Below the pieces are notes generated by a model. That model made no database searches. It saw only the letters and a list, made by a program, of their open reading frames with translations, and was not told the origin of the DNA. DNA of 64,000 nucleotides from Paenibacillus taihuensis (GTDB lineage: Bacteria > Bacillota > Bacilli > Paenibacillales > Paenibacillaceae), in assembly GCF_003386535.1 (NCBI RefSeq), contig NZ_QTTN01000017.1:25854-89853 (forward strand), given 5' to 3'. The position numbers and the translations under genes were made by a program. Below, one piece after another: positions 53,012-61,754 of this stretch. The first letter of the stretch is position 1, and each line of letters opens with the position of its first letter.

Positions 53012-54082
53012 ATGACAGACAAGCTAGATGACGAGCATCTTGTAACCGCCAAAAGAAAGGGAGAGCATATCCGCATTTGCCTGACGGAAGATGTGCAAAG
53101 CGTCGGTACGGAGCCGGGCTTCGCGCAGTATCGCTTCCGCCATCATGCGCTTCCCGAGCTGGCGTTTAATGATATTGATCTTTCCACCACTTTTTTGGAC
53201 CGCGATATGGAAGTGCCGCTCTTAATAAGCTCCATGACAGGCGGCACGGATGAGACGGCTGTCATCAATGCACGGCTCGCCGAAGCGGCTGAAGCGCGCG
53301 GATGGGCGATGGGACTTGGATCCATCCGGGCGGCGATCGAGAATGAATCCTTGGCGGCTACGTTTCAAGTGCGGCGATATGCCCCGACGATCCCGATCAT
53401 CGCGAACCTTGGAGCCGTCCAATTGAATTATGGCTATGGCGTCGATGAATGCCGTCGGGCGGCAGAGCTTGCCGAGGCGGATGCGCTCGTCCTGCATTTG
53501 AACAGCTTGCAGGAAGTGTTCCAGCCGGAAGGCAACACGAACTTCCGCGGTCTGCTTGCTCGTATCGGCGAGGTTTGCCGCAGCATCGACGTGCCCGTCG
53601 GCGTCAAGGAGGTCGGCTGGGGCATCGATGCAGAGACGGCGGATCGCCTCGTGCAAGCAGGCGTATCCTTCATTGACGTCGCCGGCGCCGGCGGCACCTC
53701 TTGGAGCCAGGTGGAGAAGTACCGCGCCAGCAGCGATCCGCTGCGCGCCGAAGCAGCCGAGGCGTTCGCCGGCTGGGGCATTCCGACCGCCGCCGCAATC
53801 CGCGAGGTCAGAGCTGCGCTGCCGCATGCGACCGTCATCGCGAGCGGCGGCTTGCACAGCGGCGTCGATGCCGCGAAAGCGATCGCGCTCGGCGCGGATT
53901 TGGCCGGCTTCGGCCGCTCGCTCCTTGCCGGAGCGGCTGAGGCGGCAGCAGGCAGCGCCGGAGAGCGCGAGCTGCACCGCCAGATGGAGCGGACCGAGTT
54001 CGAGCTGCGCACCGCGATGTTCGGCATTGGCGCAGGCTCGCTGCAGGAGCTGCGGAGCACGAACCGGCTCGTCCGGACCTAG
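53012..54082 (+). CDS. fni: isopentenyl-diphosphate delta-isomerase, type 2 (FMN-dependent)
   Basis: Interconverts IPP and DMAPP for isoprenoid synthesis, including the undecaprenyl carrier. The 356-residue protein has 'RKGEHIRICL' (substrate phosphate binding), 'LISSMTGGTDETAVINARLAEAAEARGWAMGLGS', 'LHLNSLQEVFQPEGN' (catalytic Gln region) and 'ASGGLHSGVDAAKAIALGADLAGFGR' (FMN phosphate site). ATG 53012 follows AAAAAGGAGA; the frame reaches back to 52931 without support. It is transcribed away from nagB and converges on the ger operon. Confidence 0.93.
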   Translation: MTDKLDDEHLVTAKRKGEHIRICLTEDVQSVGTEPGFAQYRFRHHALPELAFNDIDLSTTFLDRDMEVPLLISSMTGGTDETAVINARLAEAAEARGWAMGLGSIRAAIENESLAATFQVRRYAPTIPIIANLGAVQLNYGYGVDECRRAAELAEADALVLHLNSLQEVFQPEGNTNFRGLLARIGEVCRSIDVPVGVKEVGWGIDAETADRLVQAGVSFIDVAGAGGTSWSQVEKYRASSDPLRAEAAEAFAGWGIPTAAAIREVRAALPHATVIASGGLHSGVDAAKAIALGADLAGFGRSLLAGAAEAAAGSAGERELHRQMERTEFELRTAMFGIGAGSLQELRSTNRLVRT

Positions 54083-54126
54083 CCCGCCAGCGCCTGCAGC
54101 GCACCAAAGCTTATGACACAATATCG

Positions 54127-55227
54127 CTACCGGATAATGCCAGAGCCTTCAATAATGACGTTCGCCTTCACGTCGAACTTCAGTCTCGGATAGATCGATT
54201 CCCAAGCTTTCCACGTCTTCTCGCTCCCGGCATGGGTTGCGCGGAACTTAAGCCCGAAGCCAAACGGATCAACGCCTGCTTGCTGTACCTTCTTAAGCAG
54301 GCGTTCGGCTTCTTGCTCCACCTGCGCATTGAATGTTTGCTCAAGCTTCTTCCAGTCTTGATCATAGACACCGATTGGCGCTTCCTCGAATATCCCTTTG
54401 ATCTTCAGCCTTAGCCTCAATACATAGCCTTCATTGGTCCTTACAATCTTCGTTTTGGACGATATGCCATCCACAGACATGACCATATTTTGCCCACCGA
54501 AGGAAGCGGCAACCGTCGACTTCTTAAATTCATAGCGGATTTGATTGAACATCTCGGTTTCCTGCGGATTCAGCACGGTGACAAGCTTGGATTTGTCCAA
54601 AAGGCCAAGTCTTGTAACGACATAGCCGTTGTTCTCGACGCGCATGATAGGAAGGATCGGGTCTAAACCGCGTTCACCGGCGCGTCTTAATAAATCAAAC
54701 AAATACGTGTAGAGGGTATACGACGACTCCGTGCCGCCATGTCCGAACGTGAGAAAGATCGCATTGCCCGGCAGTCGTTCGGAGGAGGGCTCGACGTTCA
54801 GAATCGAATTGGCGTCGGGTTTGCCAATTGCGACATAGGCAACGCTCTGAATATCTCGACGGCGGGCAAACCATTGCATAGGCGCTCTAAAATCCTTCTT
54901 GACCAGCTCTTCTCCGAACAGCAGCAGCTTGCAATGGCCGAAATCCAGCTCTTTATCGACATGAGATTTAAGCAGCCGCACGCCTTCGGCGATCGTTGTC
55001 GCTTGAATGGTTTCTACGCGCGACTTTGCGGCCCCGGGTTCAACCTTTGGCGATGGCACGGCCAGGCGAAGCGTGACTTTATACCCTTTCGCGCCTTCTG
55101 CGGGAGGATCTATACCGATCGCCACGACGAAGAAGCGTTTGTCAATGTCCTTAAAGCCGCATCCGCCGGTCAATCCGGCGAGCGACAGCAGCATAACAGT
55201 CAGCAGCAAGATTCGATTGTACTTCAT
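54127..55227 (-). CDS. gerC: spore germination lipoprotein, Ger(x)C family
   Basis: C subunit of a germinant receptor in the spore inner membrane. The 366-residue protein has a lipoprotein signal ('LLTVMLLSLAGLTGGCG', lipobox L-T-G-G-C with cysteine about 23) and the Ger(x)C fold: N-terminal domain with 'FVVAIGIDP' and 'LDFGHCKLLLFGEEL', C-terminal domain ending in 'YPRLKFDVKANVIIEGSGII'. ATG 55227 overlaps gerB by 4 bp. Third gene in the operon. Confidence 0.93.
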   Translation of the reverse strand: MKYNRILLLTVMLLSLAGLTGGCGFKDIDKRFFVVAIGIDPPAEGAKGYKVTLRLAVPSPKVEPGAAKSRVETIQATTIAEGVRLLKSHVDKELDFGHCKLLLFGEELVKKDFRAPMQWFARRRDIQSVAYVAIGKPDANSILNVEPSSERLPGNAIFLTFGHGGTESSYTLYTYLFDLLRRAGERGLDPILPIMRVENNGYVVTRLGLLDKSKLVTVLNPQETEMFNQIRYEFKKSTVAASFGGQNMVMSVDGISSKTKIVRTNEGYVLRLRLKIKGIFEEAPIGVYDQDWKKLEQTFNAQVEQEAERLLKKVQQAGVDPFGFGLKFRATHAGSEKTWKAWESIYPRLKFDVKANVIIEGSGIIR

Positions 55228-56333
55228 GTTGACTGTTTCTTTCCGCCTGCTCCGATGCTGAGCACGAAGAGGAAGAGTACGGAAATGACTTCTACGCAGA
55301 CACGCAGGATAAGCCAGTTCGTTGCAAGCCTCAAGTCTTGCTTTTCATCCAAAAGGTAAGAGGTAACAACTGTGAATAGACCGAGGATGCAAGCAATAAC
55401 CCAATTGGAGAGCGGGGTACGCTCCGGATCGATCTGCGGTTTGGCTTTAGGCAGGCAGCTCTTGAAAAACTCCATTGCGATATGCCACACATTGGCCGTA
55501 TACACAAGCGACAAATTCAAATACAGCAGCAGGAAAATAAATACGACCCGCTCGAGAAAGCCATACTCCATCGTCATGGAATCTGCAGTAACACTCCACA
55601 CATACAGGTAAGAGGCTACTGCTTCTGTACCATGAAAGCCAATAGGTACGAAAAAGGAAGTCACCATAATAAAGCAGCAGACGAGCGGAATGAGCCAGCG
55701 ATACCGGAGCCGAAAGTTCGGCGGGTTCAGCCGATTGAAGATGGCATAGCCGGAATAGCCTGTAAACAGATAAACCGCAGCTGCATAGGAGTTCAGCTTC
55801 GGCGGATTGCGCCAATATTGCGCGATGGTGAGCATGGCATCCCAATCGAGATTGCTGTTTCGGTACGATTTGAACAGAATCATCAGGATGAGCGGTACGT
55901 TAAGGATTAATCCCATCTCCACGATAAAGATGTTAGTCAAAGTGGATCGGGTCGCCCCGTAAACACAGGCAAGCGACAAGAGACTCAACACGACAATGGA
56001 GCTTGTATCCGGATTAAGAAACCGGTTAATAAGCACAGCGAAACCGTTCAGCACGATGGATGCGGAAATGAAGTACATGCAGCCCAAAAAAAACATCAGC
56101 GGTGCTGTCACCCATTTCGGGAAGTACATGGCGAAGATTTCTGGAACGCCTTTGCCAGGGAAGGCCTTCATGACAAAGGTAAACAAGAAAGCCATCGTGG
56201 TACCGATGAGGGCTGCGAGCAGCATAGACGAAATGGCTCCGGTGTAGCGGTCCTGAATGAGCAAATAAGGAACAAACATCATCAAGTTGAGCATGCTTAC
56301 GATCGTTACACAGTAGTAGAAATAACGGTTCAT
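55224..56333 (-). CDS. gerB: spore germination permease, GerB (GerAB/YndE) family
   Basis: B subunit of the germinant receptor, related to APC amino acid permeases; it binds the germinant in homologues. The 369-residue protein has about ten hydrophobic helices; 'LLIQDRYTGAISSMLLAALIGT' and 'WVTAPLMFFLGCMYFISASIVL' regions are typical of the family. It overlaps gerA and gerC by 4 bp each, so the three subunits are translationally coupled. The germinant is unknown. Confidence 0.93.
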   Translation of the reverse strand: MNRYFYYCVTIVSMLNLMMFVPYLLIQDRYTGAISSMLLAALIGTTMAFLFTFVMKAFPGKGVPEIFAMYFPKWVTAPLMFFLGCMYFISASIVLNGFAVLINRFLNPDTSSIVVLSLLSLACVYGATRSTLTNIFIVEMGLILNVPLILMILFKSYRNSNLDWDAMLTIAQYWRNPPKLNSYAAAVYLFTGYSGYAIFNRLNPPNFRLRYRWLIPLVCCFIMVTSFFVPIGFHGTEAVASYLYVWSVTADSMTMEYGFLERVVFIFLLLYLNLSLVYTANVWHIAMEFFKSCLPKAKPQIDPERTPLSNWVIACILGLFTVVTSYLLDEKQDLRLATNWLILRVCVEVISVLFLFVLSIGAGGKKQST

Positions 56334-57661
56334 CCTTGCCCCACCTGCCCGATATCACCTGATTGCGAAGGCGTTTTGCTGAAGATGCGAAAATACGGCT
56401 TGCCAAAGCTGCGCAAGTCGGCTAAATACACGAAGTATATGAACAGTCCGATCGTTACGCCAGCTATGCCGAAGAATATCGCCATAATGATGAGCGGATA
56501 TTTCATGAACCGGATGGCCATGGACATGTTGTTGATCGGAATAACGAAATTCGAGATCGCCACGACCGAAGTCACAATAATCATAATGCTGCTGACGAGA
56601 CCGGCTTGTTGGGCAGCTTGTCCGAGAATGAGGCCGCCGACTGTCGTGGCGGTAGAGCCGATATACTTCGGCAAGCGGACGCTGGCCTCAACAAGCGCTT
56701 CAATCATAAGCAGCATAATAATGACTTCAATAAATGACGGGTACGGCACGCCCGCCCGGCTTCCGGCAATCGAATAGGTCAATTGGACGCGAAACAGCTC
56801 CGGATTATAGGAAACGATGGCAACATACAAGGCTGGGAGCGTAATCGTCAGCAAGACAGCGATGTAGCGGAGAACGAGCAGCGTGCGCGTCATCCAGTAA
56901 GAATCGAATTGATCGTCCACTGCGCTTAAGAAATCATAGAACGTAACGGGCATGATGATTGCGAACATCGAGCCTTGAAGAAGCAATACGATTTTGCCTT
57001 CCTGAAGACTATTGCAGACCCGATCCGGCCGCTCCGTGACGATCATTGTCGGGAACAAGGTGTACCGGTCGCCAAGCGCTCGACTGAGCTGGCCAGTAGC
57101 GGTAATCATCGGTATCATTATGCGTTCCAGCCGTTTCCTGACCATGCTCAGCACGTTCGAATCGACGCTTCGCTTGTCATACAGAAGCAGCACGCGCGTC
57201 TTCGAAGTGGTGCCGACCGTTCGCTCTTCGGTAGCAAGCTCCGGGCTCGGGTAACGGCTGCGGATAATGTTGATCGAATCGATAACGTCTTCGCTGAGGG
57301 CGATCTGCGGCCCCATAATGACCGTTTCGACCATCGTCTGCGGATTTTCATTGCGAATAACCCGTGCGGCATCAAGCTTATAGATCGAGCCTTTCACCTG
57401 GATGAGGACGAAGCCAAGCAACAGTGTATCCGTCCATTTCGCCGGGTCGTCGAGCGGCTTGTAGACCGGATTGACCTTCACAATCTCGTCGAAAGGCTGC
57501 TGCTGCTTCGTGAACGGAACGAGAATAAAGTCGCTCACTTTACTGACATCGCAGAGCGACTCGATATAGGCGATTTCGATCGACATCTCGTCATTTTGCA
57601 GCTGGTGCATCGTTAAATCCCGCGATTCGGCGAACAACGACTCGATCCGTTTCAGCATCAT
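56330..57661 (-). CDS. gerA: spore germination protein, GerA (GerAA) family
   Basis: A subunit of the germinant receptor. The 443-residue protein has an N-terminal soluble domain (about 1-240) and a C-terminal membrane domain with about five helices; 'RTLLVLRYIAVLLTITLPALYVA', 'YPSFIEVIIMLLMIEALVEAS' and 'LPKYIGSTATTVGGLILGQAA' regions are strongly conserved in GerA. It is about 40 residues shorter than B. subtilis GerAA, mostly at the N-terminus. Two adjacent ATG codons (57661, 57658) follow AGGAGGAGG. A sigma-G promoter lies upstream. Confidence 0.93.
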   Translation of the reverse strand: MMLKRIESLFAESRDLTMHQLQNDEMSIEIAYIESLCDVSKVSDFILVPFTKQQQPFDEIVKVNPVYKPLDDPAKWTDTLLLGFVLIQVKGSIYKLDAARVIRNENPQTMVETVIMGPQIALSEDVIDSINIIRSRYPSPELATEERTVGTTSKTRVLLLYDKRSVDSNVLSMVRKRLERIMIPMITATGQLSRALGDRYTLFPTMIVTERPDRVCNSLQEGKIVLLLQGSMFAIIMPVTFYDFLSAVDDQFDSYWMTRTLLVLRYIAVLLTITLPALYVAIVSYNPELFRVQLTYSIAGSRAGVPYPSFIEVIIMLLMIEALVEASVRLPKYIGSTATTVGGLILGQAAQQAGLVSSIMIIVTSVVAISNFVIPINNMSMAIRFMKYPLIIMAIFFGIAGVTIGLFIYFVYLADLRSFGKPYFRIFSKTPSQSGDIGQVGQG

Positions 57662-57688
57662 GCTTCCTCCTCCTTCCTTAGCTTGGAA

Positions 57689-57719
57689 TAGTATGGATAA
57701 CAAGGAAGCAAATTATGCC
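57689..57719 (-). promoter_or_regulatory. sigma-G-type promoter of gerA-gerB-gerC
   Basis: Minus strand GGCATA (57719-57714), 18-bp spacer, CATACTA (57695-57689). The -10 is identical to the sigma-G consensus CATNNTA form CATACTA, the -35 fits TGAATA in four bases. It ends 28 bp before the gerA start. Germinant receptor operons are forespore (sigma-G) genes in Bacillus. Confidence 0.7.
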
Positions 57720-57794
57720 GCTTCAAGCGTGTTTTGCCAGAATAGCGAGCGGTGAAGTACAATAAAAGGCAATGAAAAGAAAGAGGGGAAATGG

Positions 57795-58550
57795 ATGTCG
57801 GCATGGTTCGAGCGCAGCTTTGGCTCTGATTATATCATTGTGTACAAGCATCGAAATTGGGAGCAGGCGAAGCGGGAGGTTCAGCGTATGGCAGGATGGC
57901 TGGAGCTGGCGCCGGGCGCGGCAATTCTCGATGTCGGCTGCGGGATGGGAAGGCATGCGCTCGCGCTGGCACAGCTGGGCTTTGAAGTGACTGGCATTGA
58001 CCTGTCGGAAGCACTGCTTCAGAAGGCGCTAGAGCAGAATGAAGAGGGACTGATCAAGTCGCTCATCCAGGGCGATATGCGGAAACTGCCTTTTGCGGAC
58101 GATACGTTCGACGCGACAGTCAACTTGTTCACGTCGTTCGGCTATTTCGAGACGGAAGACGATAATAAGCGCGTGCTGTCCGAGATTCATCGTGTACTGA
58201 AGGCGGATGGGGCGTTCCTGATTGATTTTCTGAACGGCGCCTATGTGGCAGCGAATCTCGTGCCGCGTTCGGAGCGGATGGATGAGGAATCCGGTTTACA
58301 TATTGAAGAAGTGCGGATCATCACCGAAGACGGCTGGGTCGAGAAACGAATTACGGTCGGCGCGCCGGGTGAAGAGGCAAGTATTCGTCGCTATGTCGAG
58401 CGTGTGCGCTTGTACTCGCTGGCGTGGTTCGAGCAGGCGTTGTCTGAAGCAGGCCTGCAGCTGACGCATGTATATGGCGACTATGATGCGCATGAGTATA
58501 ATGAGCAGCACTCGCCTCGTCTGATTTTGAAAGGGAGGGCCGCGAATTGA
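57795..58550 (+). CDS. class I SAM-dependent methyltransferase
   Basis: A 251-residue methyltransferase with motif I 'ILDVGCGMGRHALALAQLGFEVTGIDLS' (SAM binding, acidic residue of beta-2 included), motif II/III 'GDMRKLPFADDTFDATVNLFTSFGYF' and 'RVLKADGAFLIDFLNG'. The substrate is probably a small molecule. ATG 57795 follows AGAGGGGAAA. Its stop overlaps the TTG start of the MBL hydrolase (TTGA), so the two are coupled. Confidence 0.85.
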   Translation: MSAWFERSFGSDYIIVYKHRNWEQAKREVQRMAGWLELAPGAAILDVGCGMGRHALALAQLGFEVTGIDLSEALLQKALEQNEEGLIKSLIQGDMRKLPFADDTFDATVNLFTSFGYFETEDDNKRVLSEIHRVLKADGAFLIDFLNGAYVAANLVPRSERMDEESGLHIEEVRIITEDGWVEKRITVGAPGEEASIRRYVERVRLYSLAWFEQALSEAGLQLTHVYGDYDAHEYNEQHSPRLILKGRAAN

Positions 58551-59569
58551 GTGAAGGAAGCAAGCCTGTCGTAACGAAAATTTGGCCGGGACCAGGCGGT
58601 ATTATCCAAGTGAAGGTGCCTCTGCCATTCTCTCTAAAATGGGTCAACAGCTATTTGCTGCAGGACGAGCGGGGCTATACAGTCGTGGACCCGGGCTTGC
58701 ATACACCGGAAGCGGTGCAAGCTTGGCAAGAGGCGCTCGGCGCGCATGGAATCGCCATCAATTCAATTCATACGATAGTGCTGACCCATCAGCATCCCGA
58801 TCATTATGGGCTTGCTGGATGGTTCCAAGAGAAGACGGGCGGCGCGCCGGTCTATATCTCAGAAGCTTCGTATGCATATACGCAGAGGCTGTGGGGTAGC
58901 GATGCAGGTGCCGCATTCGCTGCAGATTTGACCGAGCTGTACGCAGCTCACGGAATGCCGCAGACGATGCTGGACGAAATTGCGCCGCATCTGGACAGCT
59001 TCATTGCGAAGGTGTCGCCGCAGCCGAAAGTAACCTTCCTCGAAGCGGGGCAGCCGTTCGAGATGGGCGGCCTTGCGTGGCATACGATCGACACGCCTGG
59101 GCATGCGAAGGGACAGCTATGCTTCTATGCTTCAGAGGAGAAGCGGATGCTGTGCGGCGATCAAGTGCTGCCGGATATTACGCCGAATATTAGCGTCGTT
59201 CCTGGCGACGGCGAGGACCAGCTGCAGCTGTTTCTGGATAGTCTTGCGCAGCTGCGCAGCTATGAGGTGGAGCTTGCTTTTCCGGGTCATCGAGACCCAT
59301 TCGATAACTACCAAGAGCGAATCGACCAGCTTATCTCGCATCATGAACGCAGGCTGGCGCATATGTATAGTTTGATTCAATCAGGAGCAGATACGGGTTA
59401 TACGTTATGTATGCAATCATTCGGCGAACGAATTGCCGGAAATACGCATAATTTAAGGTTCGCCATGTCAGAGACGCTGGCCCATTTGTTCCATCTGGAG
59501 AAGAGCGGGCGTATCGTGCGAAGCATGCAGGACGCCAAAGTTTACTTTACAATCCAAGCGGCGGAATAG
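58547..59569 (+). CDS. metallo-beta-lactamase-fold hydrolase
   Basis: A 340-residue MBL protein. Metal-binding motif 'LTHQHPDHYGLAGWFQ' (HxHxDH, about 82-97), 'DTPGHAKGQLCFY' (third histidine), 'CGDQVLP' (bridging aspartate) and 'PGHRDPF' (last histidine). A C-terminal helical extension after about residue 240 ('RLAHMYSLIQSG...MSETLAHLFHLEKSGRI') resembles the C-terminal winged helix of LACTB2-like proteins. Start TTG 58547 follows AAGGGAGGG. Substrate unknown. Confidence 0.83.
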   Translation: MSEGSKPVVTKIWPGPGGIIQVKVPLPFSLKWVNSYLLQDERGYTVVDPGLHTPEAVQAWQEALGAHGIAINSIHTIVLTHQHPDHYGLAGWFQEKTGGAPVYISEASYAYTQRLWGSDAGAAFAADLTELYAAHGMPQTMLDEIAPHLDSFIAKVSPQPKVTFLEAGQPFEMGGLAWHTIDTPGHAKGQLCFYASEEKRMLCGDQVLPDITPNISVVPGDGEDQLQLFLDSLAQLRSYEVELAFPGHRDPFDNYQERIDQLISHHERRLAHMYSLIQSGADTGYTLCMQSFGERIAGNTHNLRFAMSETLAHLFHLEKSGRIVRSMQDAKVYFTIQAAE

Positions 59570-59583
59570 CCGTAAAAAGTTTC

Positions 59584-59611
59584 CTTTACTCGCTCGCAAA
59601 TGCGGTATAAT
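59584..59611 (+). promoter_or_regulatory. sigma-A promoter of the capA-like gene
   Basis: TTTACT (59584-59589), 16-bp spacer, consensus TATAAT (59606-59611), 40 bp before the start codon. Confidence 0.6.
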
Positions 59612-59651
59612 GAATGCGTCAATGTTCGAGAGAAAAGGAGCTTAGCCGACT

Positions 59652-60959
59652 ATGCACGCATCAAGGTCTGAAAAAAGTCAGCACCAGAAGAAGCAGCGCA
59701 GGGGGCGAATGCGAAGGCTGCTCGCAATCAATATCGTGATGCTCCTCATCCTCGGCGCACTCGCAGTTGTTTACGTGGTTCAGCGAGACGGCGGGACCAA
59801 GAAGCTGGATGTTGCAGCGGAGAATGGGAATGCAACAGGCACTAACAATGCAGCGGCTAGCGGCGATAACGCCGCAGCGACGACGGGCGACAATGCGACG
59901 TCGGACGATTCATCAAACAGTGGAACGAATGCGGAAGCGGGTCATGATGATCAGCAGGCCGTATCGGATGGGGCAGATGGTGGAGCCGTAACGGACACGA
60001 GTTCAGCGCCTGGCGATTCGATCACGCTTTCTTTTGCCGGAGATGTACTGCTCGCCGCAGCGGTTGAGAATTTGATGCAGAAGAACGGATTCGATTACCC
60101 CTATACCTACGTCCAGCCGTTTCTGCAGAAGCCTGACTTCATGGCGGTGAACCTGGAGACGCCGGTCACGACGCGAGGAACGCCAGCTCAGAATAAGCAA
60201 TATGTATACAAATCATCGCCGGATGCGCTGCCAGCCTTGAAGGCATCGGGCATCGACCTCGTCAATCTGGCGAATAATCATACGATGGACCAAGGCGAAG
60301 AGGGGCTTCTCGATACGATCGAGCACCTCGATTCCGCAGGCATTCCGAATATGGGAGCGGGGCGCGACGATGCAGAGGCGTTCAAGCCAGTGCTGCTGGA
60401 GGCCAAAGGGATCAGCGTCGCGTACATCGGTCTGTCACGGGTCATTCCGGAAGGCTCGTGGAAAGCAGGCAAGGATCATCCGGGTCTTGCCGAGACTTAT
60501 GACTCGACTCGAGCAGTGAAAGCGATTCAAGAAGCGAAGAAACAAGCCGATCTCGTCGTTGTCATGGTGCACTGGGGCATTGAGCGGGAGGATAACCCGA
60601 ATGCCGACCAGACGCGCCTGGCGCATGAATACATCGATGCTGGAGCCGATTTGGTTATTGGCAGTCATCCTCATACCTTACAAGGCTTCGAATCGTATAA
60701 AGGCAAGTGGATCGCATACAGCTTGGGCAATTTCATCTTCCCAGGGATGACGCCGGATAAGACGAAGGATACCGGTGTCGTCGATGCGCGTTGTTCCGTG
60801 GATGGCAAATGCTCGCTTCTGATGCATCCGATGCGCTCGAATCAATCCCAGCCAGCGCCGCTTAAAGGCGAAGATGCGGCTGCGCTGCTTAAGCGGATCT
60901 CGTCGATTTCGATTCATGCGTCGATTGACGCTGCAGGTAACGTGAAGCCGAAGGAGTGA
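59652..60959 (+). CDS. CapA-family (poly-gamma-glutamate synthesis type) metallophosphatase-fold protein
   Basis: A 435-residue membrane-anchored protein: basic N-terminus, one transmembrane helix (about 22-42), an Asn/Ala/Asp/Thr-rich, low-complexity extracellular linker (about 50-118) and a CapA domain (about 122-400). Family motifs: 'LSFAGDVLLAA', 'FMAVNLETPVTTRG', 'LANNHTMDQGEEGL', 'VVMVHWGIE' and 'VIGSHPHTLQG...YSLGNFIF'. CapA works in anchoring or synthesis of poly-glutamate capsules, but no capBC genes are here, so the role is open. The GDPD gene follows at once. Confidence 0.85.
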   Translation: MHASRSEKSQHQKKQRRGRMRRLLAINIVMLLILGALAVVYVVQRDGGTKKLDVAAENGNATGTNNAAASGDNAAATTGDNATSDDSSNSGTNAEAGHDDQQAVSDGADGGAVTDTSSAPGDSITLSFAGDVLLAAAVENLMQKNGFDYPYTYVQPFLQKPDFMAVNLETPVTTRGTPAQNKQYVYKSSPDALPALKASGIDLVNLANNHTMDQGEEGLLDTIEHLDSAGIPNMGAGRDDAEAFKPVLLEAKGISVAYIGLSRVIPEGSWKAGKDHPGLAETYDSTRAVKAIQEAKKQADLVVVMVHWGIEREDNPNADQTRLAHEYIDAGADLVIGSHPHTLQGFESYKGKWIAYSLGNFIFPGMTPDKTKDTGVVDARCSVDGKCSLLMHPMRSNQSQPAPLKGEDAAALLKRISSISIHASIDAAGNVKPKE

Positions 60960-60967
60960 ATGATCGA

Positions 60968-61711
60968 ATGCTCAACCCTTGTGTTGCCCATCGGGGAGCG
61001 TCGGGACTTGCGCCGGAGAATACGATGGCTGCTTTTCAAGAAGCCATGCGCTTTCCATTCGTGCAATGGATTGAACTTGATGTTCAGCTGTCCAAGGACG
61101 GCATTCCTGTCGTCATTCATGATGATTCGCTGCGAAGGACGGCAAGAACGGCTGGCAGGGTGAACGATTATACGGCGGAGCAGCTTGGGAAGATGGATGC
61201 CGGAAGCTGGTTTGACAAAGCTTTTGCCGGTGAGGGCATTCCGACTCTGGAGCAGGTCATGCTCGAAACGATTGGCCGGTGCCGTTTGAATATCGAGCTG
61301 AAAACGTACGGTGGCCGCTATCCCGGCATCGAGAAGAAAGTCATCGATCTGCTGAATAAGCACAATCTTCAGCATGACTCGGTGATTACGTCATTTGATC
61401 GCGAGGCACTGAAGACGGTTCGCTCGTTAACGGCAGATGTGCGTACGGGGCTGATTTTGGATGCGTCGCCTTGGACGCTTGTGATGGATTTGAAGCAGCT
61501 CGGCACCACATTTCTGTCGATTGGCTATATACATGTTGCACCTCAGCTGCTGTCGTCGATGCATGATGCGGGGGTCGCCGTCATGGCGTGGACTGTGAAC
61601 GACGCGCCGATGATGAGGCGGCTTGGTAATATGGATCCGAACTTAATGATTTGTACGAATTATCCGGACCGCTTTCAGCAGGCAGCGACAGCAGGGAAGG
61701 CGCTCGAATAA
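60968..61711 (+). CDS. glycerophosphodiester phosphodiesterase
   Basis: Hydrolyses glycerophosphodiesters to glycerol-3-phosphate and an alcohol. The 247-residue TIM-barrel protein has 'AHRGASGLAPENTMAAFQ' (catalytic histidine and E-N), 'WIELDVQLSKDGIPVVIHDDSL' (metal-binding E/D and second catalytic histidine) and 'NIELKT'. No signal peptide, so it acts in the cytoplasm. ATG 60968 has AAGGAG (60951-60956) 11 bases upstream, inside the end of the capA-like gene. Confidence 0.92.
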   Translation: MLNPCVAHRGASGLAPENTMAAFQEAMRFPFVQWIELDVQLSKDGIPVVIHDDSLRRTARTAGRVNDYTAEQLGKMDAGSWFDKAFAGEGIPTLEQVMLETIGRCRLNIELKTYGGRYPGIEKKVIDLLNKHNLQHDSVITSFDREALKTVRSLTADVRTGLILDASPWTLVMDLKQLGTTFLSIGYIHVAPQLLSSMHDAGVAVMAWTVNDAPMMRRLGNMDPNLMICTNYPDRFQQAATAGKALE

Positions 61712-61713
61712 AG

Positions 61714-61750
61714 AGAGACCGGCCATCACACCTAGTGACAGCCGGTCTCT
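61714..61750. terminator. symmetrical hairpin between convergent genes
   Basis: AGAGACCGGC (61714-61723) / GCCGGTCTCT (61741-61750) with an inner TCAC/GTGA pair. It lies between the gdpd and GAF-HD-GYP stop codons and can form in both transcripts. T runs are weak. Confidence 0.65.
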
Positions 61751-61754
61751 TCAA

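Noticed and set aside
53690..54082. Horizontal transfer of the GC-rich 3' half of fni
   Set aside because: The protein is a complete, conserved type 2 isomerase; local Ala-rich composition explains the GC rise.
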